The translations under genes and the position numbers were made by a program. DNA of 64,000 nt from assembly GCA_030446545.1 (NCBI GenBank), contig JAUJNB010000003.1, positions 1 through 64,000 on the forward strand, given 5' to 3'. Below the pieces are notes generated by a model that was not told where the DNA came from, searched no databases, and worked only from the letters and a program-made list of their open reading frames with translations. This document shows, piece after piece, positions 37,757 to 45,232 of the stretch; positions within the stretch are counted from its first letter, which is position 1, and every line of letters begins with the position of its first letter. The stretch comes from Acidimicrobiales bacterium (GTDB lineage Bacteria > Actinomycetota > Acidimicrobiia > Acidimicrobiales > CADCSY01).

Positions 37757-38488
37757 GTGACCGGAGTGGGTGGGCTGGTGTTCGTGGCCGACCTCGAGGC
37801 GCCCGTGCTCGACGACGACGACCGCCACCACTTGGCCCGGGTCCTGCGCGTGCGCCCGGGGGAGCTGGTGTCGGCCGGAGACGGCGCCGGGCGCTCCCGG
37901 CCGTGTCGCTGGTCCGGGGGCGGGGTGCTCGAAGCCTGCGGTGAGGTGGTCGCGGCCGAGGCCCCCACCCCGAGCCTGACCGTCTGTATGGCGCTGACCA
38001 AGGGGGCCCGCCCGGAGCTGGCCGTCCAGAAGCTCACCGAGCTGGGAGTCGACCGGATCGTGCCGCTGCTGGCGGCGCGATCGGTCGCCCGGTGGCAGGG
38101 AGAACGGGCTGAGCACCACCTGTCCCGGCTTCGGCGGGTGGCGCGCCAGGCCGCCATGCAGTCGCGGCGGGCCTATCTTCCCGAGATCAGCCCCGTCTGC
38201 GATTTCGCGCTCGCCGCCGCCCTGCCGGGCGCAACCCTGGCCCAGGCGGGTGGTGGCCCTCCAACGGCTGGCACCACGGTCGTGTTGATCGGCCCGGAAG
38301 GGGGCTGGGCCGACGAAGAGCTGTCCCGGGGGCTGCCTCTCGTCGGCCTGGGCCCGGGAGTGCTGCGGGCCGAGACGGCCGCCATCGCGGTGGGGGTCTT
38401 GCTGAGCGGCCTGCGCCACGGCCTGGTGACCGCCTCGGCGGGGCCCGGGACCGCCGCCGAGGGCCGCCCGGGAGACGCCACAGCGTGA
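37757..38488 (+). CDS. rsmE: 16S rRNA (uracil-1498-N3)-methyltransferase
   Basis: RsmE methylates U1498 of 16S rRNA using S-adenosylmethionine. The 243-residue protein has the N-terminal PUA-like part (HHLARVLRVRPGELVSAGDG) and the SPOUT domain with KGARPELAVQKLTELGVDRI (about residue 85), LIGPEGGWADEELSRG (about residue 177) and the knot segment GVLRAETAAIAVGVLLSGL. The GTG start lies 8 nt after the dnaJ stop, so the two are co-transcribed. Confidence 0.92.
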   Translation: MTGVGGLVFVADLEAPVLDDDDRHHLARVLRVRPGELVSAGDGAGRSRPCRWSGGGVLEACGEVVAAEAPTPSLTVCMALTKGARPELAVQKLTELGVDRIVPLLAARSVARWQGERAEHHLSRLRRVARQAAMQSRRAYLPEISPVCDFALAAALPGATLAQAGGGPPTAGTTVVLIGPEGGWADEELSRGLPLVGLGPGVLRAETAAIAVGVLLSGLRHGLVTASAGPGTAAEGRPGDATA

Positions 38489-38516
38489 GAGACCACGACT
38501 GTTCGTGATGTTTTCG

Positions 38517-38546
38517 TTGCTCCCAGATGGCGGCCGCGCCTATTCT
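38517..38546 (+). promoter_or_regulatory. Putative sigma-70-type promoter of the bldD-like gene
   Basis: TTGCTC at 38517-38522 and TATTCT at 38541-38546 are separated by 18 bp. The 5' leader would be about 110 nt and ends in an SD-like AGGAGAA, so this gene is leadered, unlike many neighbours. Confidence 0.4.
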
Positions 38547-38663
38547 ACGGACAGGGTCCTCACCCACGGGAACGCCGGCTTCGGCCCCTTCTCGGCGTGT
38601 GTTCGGCCTCGAAATCAGCTGCGCCCGCAGGCAGACACCGACACAGGCAGGAGAAGCCGAGAC

Positions 38664-39215
38664 ATGAGCGTCGACGACACCGTCGTTGCTGACGAGAGCA
38701 TCGATCCCAGCTATGCCGTCAAGGTCGGCAATCGCCTGCGGGCCATCCGAAAGCAGAAGCGGTTGTCGCTCCAGGAAGTCGAGGCCACCTCGAGGGCCGA
38801 GTTCAAGGCTTCGGTGCTGGGCGCCTACGAACGAGGTGAACGGGCCATCTCCGTGCCCCGCCTCCAGCGCCTGGCCAGGTTCTACCGGGTCCCGGTCGAC
38901 CAGCTCCTGCCCCGAGCCGGGAACAGCGACGCGCCCACGGTTGACCTGGCCGCAGGAGAGATCCTGCCGCCCGGGACCCTCAACGGCGACGGCCCGGTCA
39001 CCATCGACCTCATGCGCCTGTCCGCCCTGCAGAACCCCGAAGCCGAGCTCCTCGGTCGTTACCTGGCCATGATCCAGGTGCAGCGGGGTGACTTCAACGG
39101 CCGGATGCTCACCATCCGTCGCGACGACCTGCGGGCCGTGGCCTGCCTGCTCGACATCACGCCCGACGCGGCTCGGGGCCGCCTCGACGAGCTCGACCTG
39201 CGCCTGACCCCGTGA
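38664..39215 (+). CDS. BldD-like transcriptional regulator with c-di-GMP-binding motif
   Basis: A 183-residue XRE-family regulator. The N-terminal HTH covers about residues 18-75 (VGNRLRAIRKQKRLSLQEVE, then SVLGAYERGERAISVPRLQR). The C-terminal domain contains RGD-(8 residues)-RRDD (RGDFNGRMLTIRRDD, about residues 139-153). This matches the RGD-X8-RQDD signature by which Streptomyces BldD binds tetrameric c-di-GMP, with R for Q. A c-di-GMP-controlled developmental or global repressor is therefore likely. ATG 38664 has an AGGAGAA-type SD. It overlaps hemW by 4 bp (GTGA). Confidence 0.85.
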   Translation: MSVDDTVVADESIDPSYAVKVGNRLRAIRKQKRLSLQEVEATSRAEFKASVLGAYERGERAISVPRLQRLARFYRVPVDQLLPRAGNSDAPTVDLAAGEILPPGTLNGDGPVTIDLMRLSALQNPEAELLGRYLAMIQVQRGDFNGRMLTIRRDDLRAVACLLDITPDAARGRLDELDLRLTP

Positions 39216-40312
39216 CGCCGCCGGCGCGGCGCGGGGTGGCTGCGTCGGCGCGGCCCGGGACCTTTGGCGTCTACGTGCACATCCCCTTCTGCCGCCGGCG
39301 CTGTGACTACTGCGCCTTCGCCACCTGGGACGACCGTCCCCATCTCCTGGCCGACTACCTGCGTGGCCTGGACCGGGAGATCGACGCCGCCGTGGCCGGG
39401 GGCCTGAGCCCGGCGACCAGCGTGTTCCTCGGCGGCGGGACACCGTCGCTGCTCACCCCCGCCCAGGTGGCCGCCCTCCTGGCGCCGCTGCCCCTGGAGC
39501 CGGGCGCCGAGGTGACCATGGAGTGCAACCCCGAGGGTTTGAGCGCCCGGGCGCTGGCTGGCTACCGACTGGCCGGCGTCACCCGCATCTCCCTCGGTGC
39601 CCAGTCCCTGGTGGACCGGGTGCTCCTCGACCTGGGCCGCAGCCACGACGCCCGGGCCGTGGTGGCCGCCGCCGCTGCGGTGGCCGGCGAGGGCTTCGAG
39701 TCGTGGAACCTCGACCTCATCTACGGGGCGGTGGGGGAGACGCTCGACGACTGGCGCACGACCCTCGAGATCGCGCTCGGCCTGGGCCCGCCGCATGTCA
39801 GCGCCTACGGCCTCACCGTGGAGGCGGGCACGCCGCTGGCCCTGGACCCGGGTCGGTTCCCCGACGACGACGACCAGGCCGACAAGTACCTGGCCGCCGA
39901 GGAGGCGTTGGTGGCGGCGGGCCTGGCCAACTACGAGATCTCCAACTGGGCCCAACCCGGCCATGAGTGCCGGCACAACCGCTGCTACTGGAGCCAGGGG
40001 GACTACCGGGGGTTCGGCTGCGCCGCCCACTCCCACCAGGGCGGCCGCCGGTGGTGGAACGTGCGCACGCCCGAGCGCTACCTCGCCCTTCTCGAGGTCG
40101 GTGCGCCGGTGGAGGCCGCCGACGAGCTCCTCGACGACGAGCTCCGGCGCCTCGAGGGTCTCCAGCTCTCGCTGCGCACGGCGGGGGGCGTCCCCGCCGA
40201 CGCCCTGGACGACGACGGGCTCGACGGCCTGGTCGAGCGTCGATCCGACCGCCGGGTGCTCACCGTCGCCGGGCGCCTCCTGGCCAACGAGGTGGCGCTG
40301 CGCCTGCGGTGA
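39212..40312 (+). CDS. hemW: HemW-like radical SAM heme chaperone
   Basis: A 366-residue HemN/HemW-family radical SAM protein. The cluster motif is IPFCRRRCDYCAFATWD (CxxxCxxC, about residues 27-34). It continues with SVFLGGGTPSLLTP (about residue 70), TMECNPEGL, RISLGAQSLVDRVLLDLGR (about residue 125), WNLDLIYGAVGET and HVSAYGLTVEAGTPLAL. The size and lack of an extended N-terminal HemN region fit HemW, a heme-binding chaperone, rather than the oxygen-independent coproporphyrinogen dehydrogenase. GTG 39212 overlaps the stop of the upstream regulator. Confidence 0.88.
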   Translation: MTPPARRGVAASARPGTFGVYVHIPFCRRRCDYCAFATWDDRPHLLADYLRGLDREIDAAVAGGLSPATSVFLGGGTPSLLTPAQVAALLAPLPLEPGAEVTMECNPEGLSARALAGYRLAGVTRISLGAQSLVDRVLLDLGRSHDARAVVAAAAAVAGEGFESWNLDLIYGAVGETLDDWRTTLEIALGLGPPHVSAYGLTVEAGTPLALDPGRFPDDDDQADKYLAAEEALVAAGLANYEISNWAQPGHECRHNRCYWSQGDYRGFGCAAHSHQGGRRWWNVRTPERYLALLEVGAPVEAADELLDDELRRLEGLQLSLRTAGGVPADALDDDGLDGLVERRSDRRVLTVAGRLLANEVALRLR

Positions 40313-40337
40313 CCCTGCCCCGGGCCGTCCGGTGGGA

Positions 40338-41711
40338 TCACTGTGGATCGGTCGCCTCCCCGGGGACGATGCGGGTGGTGGCGCCGGCGGTATCGAGCAC
40401 GACGAGGTGGTCACAGCCGGGCGGGAGGTCGGTCGCCCGCCCGACCGTGGCCCCCACCGCGCCGGGTACCGTCGTCACCAGGGAGGCGACGATCGCCTCG
40501 CCTGGGCCGCCGGCCCACCTGGGGAAGCGCCAGACCTGCCCCGAGCCCGGGCGCACCACGGCCGGAGTGGCGATGTCGTCACAGTCCCAGTCGCCTACCA
40601 GGACCACGTCGCCGGGGCCGGCGACCTCCCAGCGCCGGCCGCCGGCGCTCAGGACTCCGCCGTCCACGTCGATCTGCTCCTCGCACCCGTCCCCGTCGAT
40701 GTCAGCCGTCGTCTCGGCCAGAGGGACCGCGCAGGGCGACGGCGGCCAGACCCGCACGATGCCACCGGTCGCAGGTGCCGTCGGTGGGGTGTTCGGTGGC
40801 GTGGTCGGTGCCGTCGAGGCAACGGGGGGCGCCGCCGAGGTGGGGGGTGGGCGCACCGGCGGGTGCGCGTCGGTGGGGACGGCGCCCCCGCCGGCGCCCA
40901 GGGCGGAACCATCAGTTGGGCGGGGTGGGCTTCCGAGGGCCACCGCGGCGGTCACCGTCACCGACAACGTGGCCAGGCCTGCCGTCAGGACCAGGCGGGG
41001 ACGCCGCCGGCGCAGCCAGGGGAACGACCGTGGCGGGCCCTTGCGGGGGAGGAGACGTCGCCCCTGGCCCTGCACCGCCGAGCCGGGACCACCACCGGGA
41101 CCGGTGCCGGAGGCCAGTTCGCCCAGAGCGTCGGCGAGGGTGCGCATGGACGGTCGGGCGGCCGGATCGTCGGCCAGGGCCCGGTCCGCCACCGCCAGCA
41201 GGCCAGCCGCCCCCGGGACCCTCCCGTCGCCGGCCAGGGCCCGGATCAGCTGGCCCACGGCGGTCACGTCGGCGGCTGCAGCAGACCGGTGGGCCTCGGA
41301 GCCGTCCCCGACGGCGGCCTCGGCGAAGCCGCACAACACCGCCCCCCCACCGTCGGCTGTCAAGACGTGGTCGGCGCTGACCCGGCCGTGGGTGATGCCC
41401 TGGCCGTGCAAGTCGGCCATGGTGGCGGCGAGGGAGGCGGCCACCTGGATGGTGCGGGTCAGGCCCAACCCGCCCGGCGGCCGTTCGGCCAGGGTGCCGC
41501 CTCCCACAAAGGCGGTCCGCAAGGCAACCGCCCCGTCGGTGACGTCGCCGTCGCCGCCGCTGACGTCGACCAGTTCCACCACCCCCGGATGGGCACTTCG
41601 GCGCAGGCACATCGCTTCGTGGCCCAGCCGAGTCACCGCCGGGCCGGCGGCCGCCCACTTGACCACCACCAGACGGCCCCCGTGCATCTCCAGCCTGGTG
41701 CCGTGGCCCAT
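40338..41711 (-). CDS. Membrane-anchored pseudokinase with GDWD-type ectodomain
   Basis: A 457-residue protein with three parts. The N-terminal region has a protein-kinase fold: the VAIK-like lysine (LVVVKW, about residue 16), then HGQGITHGRVSADHVLTADG (about residue 108), where HRD-K-N is replaced by HGR-S-H. The DFG position reads CGF. Both catalytic Asp residues are therefore lost. Next come a basic juxtamembrane stretch, one TM segment (LVLTAGLATLSVTVTAAVAL, about residue 240) and a Pro/Thr/Ala-rich stalk. The extracellular C-terminus has a DxDGDG loop (ADIDGDGCEE) and a GDWDCDDIATPAVVRPGSGQ blade, as in FG-GAP/GDWD repeats. A signalling or scaffolding role is inferred. ATG 41711 was chosen for the kinase-fold start. 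Confidence 0.75.
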   Translation of the reverse strand: MGHGTRLEMHGGRLVVVKWAAAGPAVTRLGHEAMCLRRSAHPGVVELVDVSGGDGDVTDGAVALRTAFVGGGTLAERPPGGLGLTRTIQVAASLAATMADLHGQGITHGRVSADHVLTADGGGAVLCGFAEAAVGDGSEAHRSAAAADVTAVGQLIRALAGDGRVPGAAGLLAVADRALADDPAARPSMRTLADALGELASGTGPGGGPGSAVQGQGRRLLPRKGPPRSFPWLRRRRPRLVLTAGLATLSVTVTAAVALGSPPRPTDGSALGAGGGAVPTDAHPPVRPPPTSAAPPVASTAPTTPPNTPPTAPATGGIVRVWPPSPCAVPLAETTADIDGDGCEEQIDVDGGVLSAGGRRWEVAGPGDVVLVGDWDCDDIATPAVVRPGSGQVWRFPRWAGGPGEAIVASLVTTVPGAVGATVGRATDLPPGCDHLVVLDTAGATTRIVPGEATDPQ

Positions 41712-41815
41712 CCGACCATGCTGACACATTGGAAAACGAGAAACAACGAAATTTACGGAGACCACAGATAAGTGGCCCGCGGGGAGAAGCCGGCCGCCTG
41801 GCCCGAAGGGCCGCC

Positions 41816-41821
41816 TACGCT
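41816..41821 (+). promoter_or_regulatory. -10 hexamer TACGCT for the gene at 41828
   Basis: TACGCT precedes GTG 41828 by 6 nt (leaderless-type), in the divergent region shared with the pseudokinase. Confidence 0.45.
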
Positions 41822-41827
41822 GGCCCG

Positions 41828-42367
41828 GTGCCCGAGCCCGACCCGCTGGTGGAGCTGGTCGACCAGGGGCGAACGGGGGAACGGACGGCGGCGCGCAGCC
41901 GCGAGCGGGCCTTGCGTCGGGCGGCCGAGGAGGGCGCGACCCTGGCCGGGCTGCTGGTCGATCTGGTCGAGCGGGGGTCGTCGGTGGTGATGCACACGGT
42001 CACCGGTCGGCGTCACTCCGGCACGCTGGTGGCCCTCGGTACCGACTACTGCGTGGTGCACACCGCCAGCGGCGCCGATCCCCACCTCCGTCTCGACGCG
42101 CTGGCCTCGGTTCGCCCCGGTCGTGACCAGCGCCACGCTCCACCCGCCGGCGATCGTCGCCCGGTGCTCGACCGGCTCCTGGTCGAGGTCCTGGGCCGGT
42201 TGGTCGACGAGCGTCCCCGCCTGGTCCTGGTTTCGAGGGGCGGCGCCCAGGTGGCCGGTGAGCTGCGCTCGGTGGGTGCCGACGTGGTGACCCTGGCCCT
42301 CGACGCTGGGCGCGACCTGTGCTTCGTCGCCACCGCCACCATCACCGAGGCAGTGGTGGATCAGTAG
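41828..42367 (+). CDS. Conserved hypothetical protein with duplicated Sm-like segment
   Basis: A 179-residue acidic-basic protein that I do not recognise as a named family. An N-terminal helical part (ARSRERALRRAAEEGATLAG) is followed by two similar beta-rich segments: MHTVTGRRHSGTLVALGTDY with CVVHTASGADPHLRLDALASV (about residues 58-100), and LVSRGGAQVAGELRSVGADV with VTLALDAGRDLCFVATATI (about residues 135-172). Each looks like a small five-stranded Sm/SH3-like barrel. This is inference from pattern only. The GTG start is supported by TACGCT. It overlaps the convergent BldC-like gene by 7 bp. Confidence 0.6.
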   Translation: MPEPDPLVELVDQGRTGERTAARSRERALRRAAEEGATLAGLLVDLVERGSSVVMHTVTGRRHSGTLVALGTDYCVVHTASGADPHLRLDALASVRPGRDQRHAPPAGDRRPVLDRLLVEVLGRLVDERPRLVLVSRGGAQVAGELRSVGADVVTLALDAGRDLCFVATATITEAVVDQ

Positions 42368-42624
42368 GTGAGCTCCGTGCCCTGTTCGGCTTTGCTCCCG
42401 TCGACGGTCTTGCGCTCGGGGTACAAGTGCTCCAGGCTGCCGGGCGCTACTCGGGCGGCGTCGATGAAGGCGTCGACGTCGGCCTGCTTGAGCCGGAAGA
42501 CCCGGCCCATCTTGTAGGCCGCCAGCGTCCCCTCGTCCACGAAGCGGTACAGAGTGCGGGGGGTGACGCCGAGGCGGCGGGCCGCCTCTTGGGTGCTCAT
42601 CCAGACGATCTCTTCGCGGTCCAC
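42361..42624 (-). CDS. BldC-like HTH (excisionase-family) regulator
   Basis: An 87-residue MerR-type single-HTH protein: VWMSTQEAARRLGVTPRTLY (about residues 8-27), then RFVDEGTLAAYKMGRVFRL and KQADVDAFIDAAR. It matches BldC and excisionase-family DNA-binding proteins of actinobacteria. GTG 42624 is chosen over ATG 42600 because TAGGGT lies exactly 6 nt upstream (42631-42636). It is divergent from the cpaB-like gene, so it may control that promoter region. Confidence 0.8.
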   Translation of the reverse strand: MDREEIVWMSTQEAARRLGVTPRTLYRFVDEGTLAAYKMGRVFRLKQADVDAFIDAARVAPGSLEHLYPERKTVDGSKAEQGTELTY

Positions 42625-42630
42625 GGGCGC

Positions 42631-42636
42631 ACCCTA
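42631..42636 (-). promoter_or_regulatory. -10 hexamer TAGGGT for the BldC-like gene
   Basis: On the minus strand TAGGGT precedes GTG 42624 by 6 nt (leaderless-type). Confidence 0.5.
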
Positions 42637-42689
42637 GCGCAGGTGACATCGTGAGTTTCCATGATCTTCTACTCTCGGATATGCGAAGC

Positions 42690-42719
42690 TTGCCCCTCGG
42701 CGGGGCCCCTCGCTAGGGT
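42690..42719 (+). promoter_or_regulatory. Putative promoter of the cpaB-cpaE-like genes
   Basis: TTGCCC (42690-42695) and TAGGGT (42714-42719) are spaced by 18 bp. The leader to ATG 42824 would be about 100 nt. It faces the BldC-like gene promoter about 55-80 bp away. Confidence 0.4.
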
Positions 42720-42823
42720 CCGATTCGATCGGACAGGCCATCCTGTCGGCGCACCTCGTTCGGCAGGTGGTCCTGACCCGGACCATCAGACCACGCGCTC
42801 GACGAACCACAAGGAATCCGGTG

Positions 42824-43546
42824 ATGGCCGACCACACCACGCTCCCCACCAGGTCTCGTCCCTCCGGTCGCCAGATGAACGGGGCGGACCCGCCGCCGGG
42901 TCGTTCGGTCCGCTCCGTCCGGCGCCTGCCCGGTGGTCGGGCGGTGGTCGGCGGCTTCCTGGTCGCCGCCAGCGCCGTGGGGGTCTTCGGCGCCTACACC
43001 AACGCCCTGTCGTCACCTGACCGCTCCTTTGCGGTCGTCACCTCCGACGTCGACGCCGGAGCGCGCCTCTCGGTTGCCGATCTCACCCTGGTGCCTCTCG
43101 ACCTCCCCAGCGATCAGCAACGGGTCGCCTTTGCCGACCTCTCCCTGCTCGAGGGGGCGACGGCACTGGCGCCGATGACCGCCGGGCAGTTGGTGCAGAG
43201 CGGTGACGTAGCCAAGCCGGCGGGCGGCCCGCAGCGGGCCCAGATCTCGGTGGCCCTCGATCCCGGGAACGCCCTGGGCGGTGATCCCGGTCTGCTCGGC
43301 CCCGGCGAGCGGGTCCAGGTGATCGCCACCTTCACCCAGGGCGGAGCACCGGTCACCGAGACGGTCAGCCGAGACGCCACCGTGGTGCGGGTGCTCGGGG
43401 GGAGCGATCAGCTGGGGGGCTCGGCCGGCCTGACCGTGGTCCTGGCCGTTCCTCCGGCAGACCTCGAGCCCGTGGCCGGAGCGGCGGCCGCCGGCGTGGT
43501 GTCCCTGGCCCGCACCACGGGCCTGGGTGGGCCCTCGGAGGGCTGA
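42824..43546 (+). CDS. SAF-domain protein, CpaB-like
   Basis: A 240-residue protein with a Pro/Arg/Ser-rich N-terminus, one TM segment (AVVGGFLVAASAVGVFGAYT, about residues 38-57) and a periplasmic SAF domain. The domain contains VTSDVDAGARLSVADLTLVP (about residue 70), a TAGQLVQSGDV loop and the C-terminal GPGERVQVIATF barrel. It matches CpaB/RcpC-type Flp pilus assembly proteins. It precedes a CpaE/TadZ-like gene by 16 bp, a typical Tad-locus order. Other tad genes (cpaF, tadB, tadC, pilin) are not in the window. Confidence 0.75.
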   Translation: MADHTTLPTRSRPSGRQMNGADPPPGRSVRSVRRLPGGRAVVGGFLVAASAVGVFGAYTNALSSPDRSFAVVTSDVDAGARLSVADLTLVPLDLPSDQQRVAFADLSLLEGATALAPMTAGQLVQSGDVAKPAGGPQRAQISVALDPGNALGGDPGLLGPGERVQVIATFTQGGAPVTETVSRDATVVRVLGGSDQLGGSAGLTVVLAVPPADLEPVAGAAAAGVVSLARTTGLGGPSEG

Positions 43547-43562
43547 TGGCAGCCCGGCCCTG

Positions 43563-44864
43563 ATGGCGTCCGAGCGCTTCGTCGTCCTCGGTCTGGCCCG
43601 ACCTCGCTCGACCTGGTTCGTCGAGGTCGGCCGCTGGGCGGCCAGCGCCGCCATTCCGGTGGAGTTCCTCCGTTGCGTCTCCGTGGAGGAGCTGCGCTCC
43701 CGCCTGGCCGCCGGTCGGGCCTACTCCTGCACCCTGCTCGACGGCGGCCTGCCCGCCGTCGACCGCGATCTGCTGCACCTCGTGCGGGAGGCGGGGGCGG
43801 TGGCGTTGGTGGTCGAGGACGGCCGTCGGCGCCGGGACTGGCCGGAGCTGGGAGCGGCGGCCGTGCTGCCGAGCGTCCTCACCCGTGAGGTGCTCCTCGA
43901 CGCCCTCGCCACCCACGCGCCCCTGGTGGGCGACGCCGCCTCTCGGGATCCGGACGACGAGGCGGAGGCCGGCGACGTCGACCTGCTCGCCTCGACGGTG
44001 GCGGTCGTCTGTGGACCGGGGGGCACGGGTGCGACGACGGTGGCGGCCGCACTGGCCCAGGGCCTGGCCGAGGACGCTCGGGTCCGAAAACCGGTGCTGC
44101 TCGCCGACCTGGCCCGTCACGCCGAGCAGGCCATGGTGCACGACGTACGGGACGTGGCGCCCGGGCTCCAGGAGTTGGCCGAGGCCCACCGGGGCGGGGT
44201 GCCGAGCAGCGCCGAAGTGGCGTCGCTCACCTTTGCGGTGGTCGAGCGCGGTTACCACCTCCTCCTCGGCCTGCGCCGCTCCTACCACTGGGCCACCATT
44301 CGCCCGCGGGCCCTGGTGGCGGCGTTCGCGTCGATGCGGCGGGTCTTTCCGACCCTGGTCTGCGATGTGACCGCCGACTTCGAGGGAGAGGACGACGCCG
44401 GCTCGGCCGACGTGGAGGAGCGCAACCTGGCGGCGCGCACCGCCGCCCTGGCGGCCGACGTCGTCTTCGTGGTGGGGCGACCCGGCGCCAAGGGTGTCCA
44501 TGCCCTGGTCCGGGTGTTGGCCGAGCTGGTCGGCCTGGGCGTGGCCCCGGCCCGCCTCGTCCCCGTGGTCAACCTGGCCCCCCGCGACCCGAGGGCCCGA
44601 GCCGAGCTGGCCGGCACCATCGCCGATCTCGTCGCCCCCGCGCTGGGCGGCCGAGCCACGGCCGGATGCGTCTTCCTGCCGGTTCGTCGGGTGGAGGAGG
44701 CATTGCGCGATGCGGTACGCCTCCCGGCCCCACTGGCCCCGCTGCTGGCCGGCGCCTTTCGGGCCACCCTCGATCGCACCGGTCCCCGAGGGGCCGGCCC
44801 GGCGCCCCAACCGGTTCCGGTTGCGCCCGGAAGTCTCGGCCGGTGGGCCGACCAGGGCCCCTGA
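43563..44864 (+). CDS. CpaE/TadZ-like ATPase-fold protein with degenerate Walker A
   Basis: A 433-residue protein with an N-terminal receiver-like region (about residues 1-130) and a C-terminal ParA/MinD-like domain. The deviant P-loop is VAVVCGPGGTGATTVAAALA (about residue 148), in which both lysines of KGGxGKT are replaced. Further family-like segments are KPVLLADLARHAEQAMVHDV, FPTLVCDVTADFEG, VVFVVGRPGAKGVHALVRVL and the final strand RLVPVVNLAPRDPRARAEL. TadZ proteins localise Tad pilus machinery at the pole and often have atypical ATPase sites. ATG 43563 follows the cpaB-like stop by 16 bp. Confidence 0.75.
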   Translation: MASERFVVLGLARPRSTWFVEVGRWAASAAIPVEFLRCVSVEELRSRLAAGRAYSCTLLDGGLPAVDRDLLHLVREAGAVALVVEDGRRRRDWPELGAAAVLPSVLTREVLLDALATHAPLVGDAASRDPDDEAEAGDVDLLASTVAVVCGPGGTGATTVAAALAQGLAEDARVRKPVLLADLARHAEQAMVHDVRDVAPGLQELAEAHRGGVPSSAEVASLTFAVVERGYHLLLGLRRSYHWATIRPRALVAAFASMRRVFPTLVCDVTADFEGEDDAGSADVEERNLAARTAALAADVVFVVGRPGAKGVHALVRVLAELVGLGVAPARLVPVVNLAPRDPRARAELAGTIADLVAPALGGRATAGCVFLPVRRVEEALRDAVRLPAPLAPLLAGAFRATLDRTGPRGAGPAPQPVPVAPGSLGRWADQGP

Positions 44865-44889
44865 TGGCGAAAGATCGGTTCGAGGGCAA

Positions 44890-44895
44890 TACGCT
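44890..44895 (+). promoter_or_regulatory. -10-like TACGCT for the gene at 44964
   Basis: TACGCT would place the transcription start near 44902, leaving a leader of about 60 nt that ends in an SD-like AGGAAGGG before ATG 44964. Confidence 0.3.
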
Positions 44896-44963
44896 GCGCA
44901 CTGGCCAGCAGGCTTTCCGAGCCTGCAGCTGGCCACGGAGAAAGACCGACAGGAAGGGTTCTC

Positions 44964-45185
44964 ATGCAGCGCCAGATCACCTTGGCCGGACGGGTTCGTC
45001 CCGGCGACGTGGCCAGAATCGGGAAGGACGACGAGTTCCGGCTCGTGGAGCGCATCACCGGCTCACCCGGTCGCAAGTCCGCCAAGGAGGCACCGCTCGT
45101 CCGGTTCTTCTGCGACGGCCTGGATGGCTTCGTCGCCGTACGCAGCAATGCAGCCGTGGAGATCCGGCCCCGGCTCTTGACCTGA
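44964..45185 (+). CDS. Small conserved hypothetical protein
   Basis: A 73-residue protein with a beta-rich look: QITLAGRVRPGDVARIGKDD, then EFRLVERITGSPGRKSAKEA, VRFFCDGLDGFVAVRSNAA and VEIRPRLLT. No TM segment or signal. The ATG has an SD-like AGGAAGGG about 6 nt upstream, so it is a genuine translated gene rather than chance. It ends 47 bp before the 3' end of the convergent phoH-like gene. Family not recognised; a small SH3-like barrel is possible. Confidence 0.6.
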   Translation: MQRQITLAGRVRPGDVARIGKDDEFRLVERITGSPGRKSAKEAPLVRFFCDGLDGFVAVRSNAAVEIRPRLLT

Positions 45186-45232
45186 TACCCGGGCGGGCCG
45201 GCCGGTGAGTTCGTCGCTCGCTCGTCGGGGCC

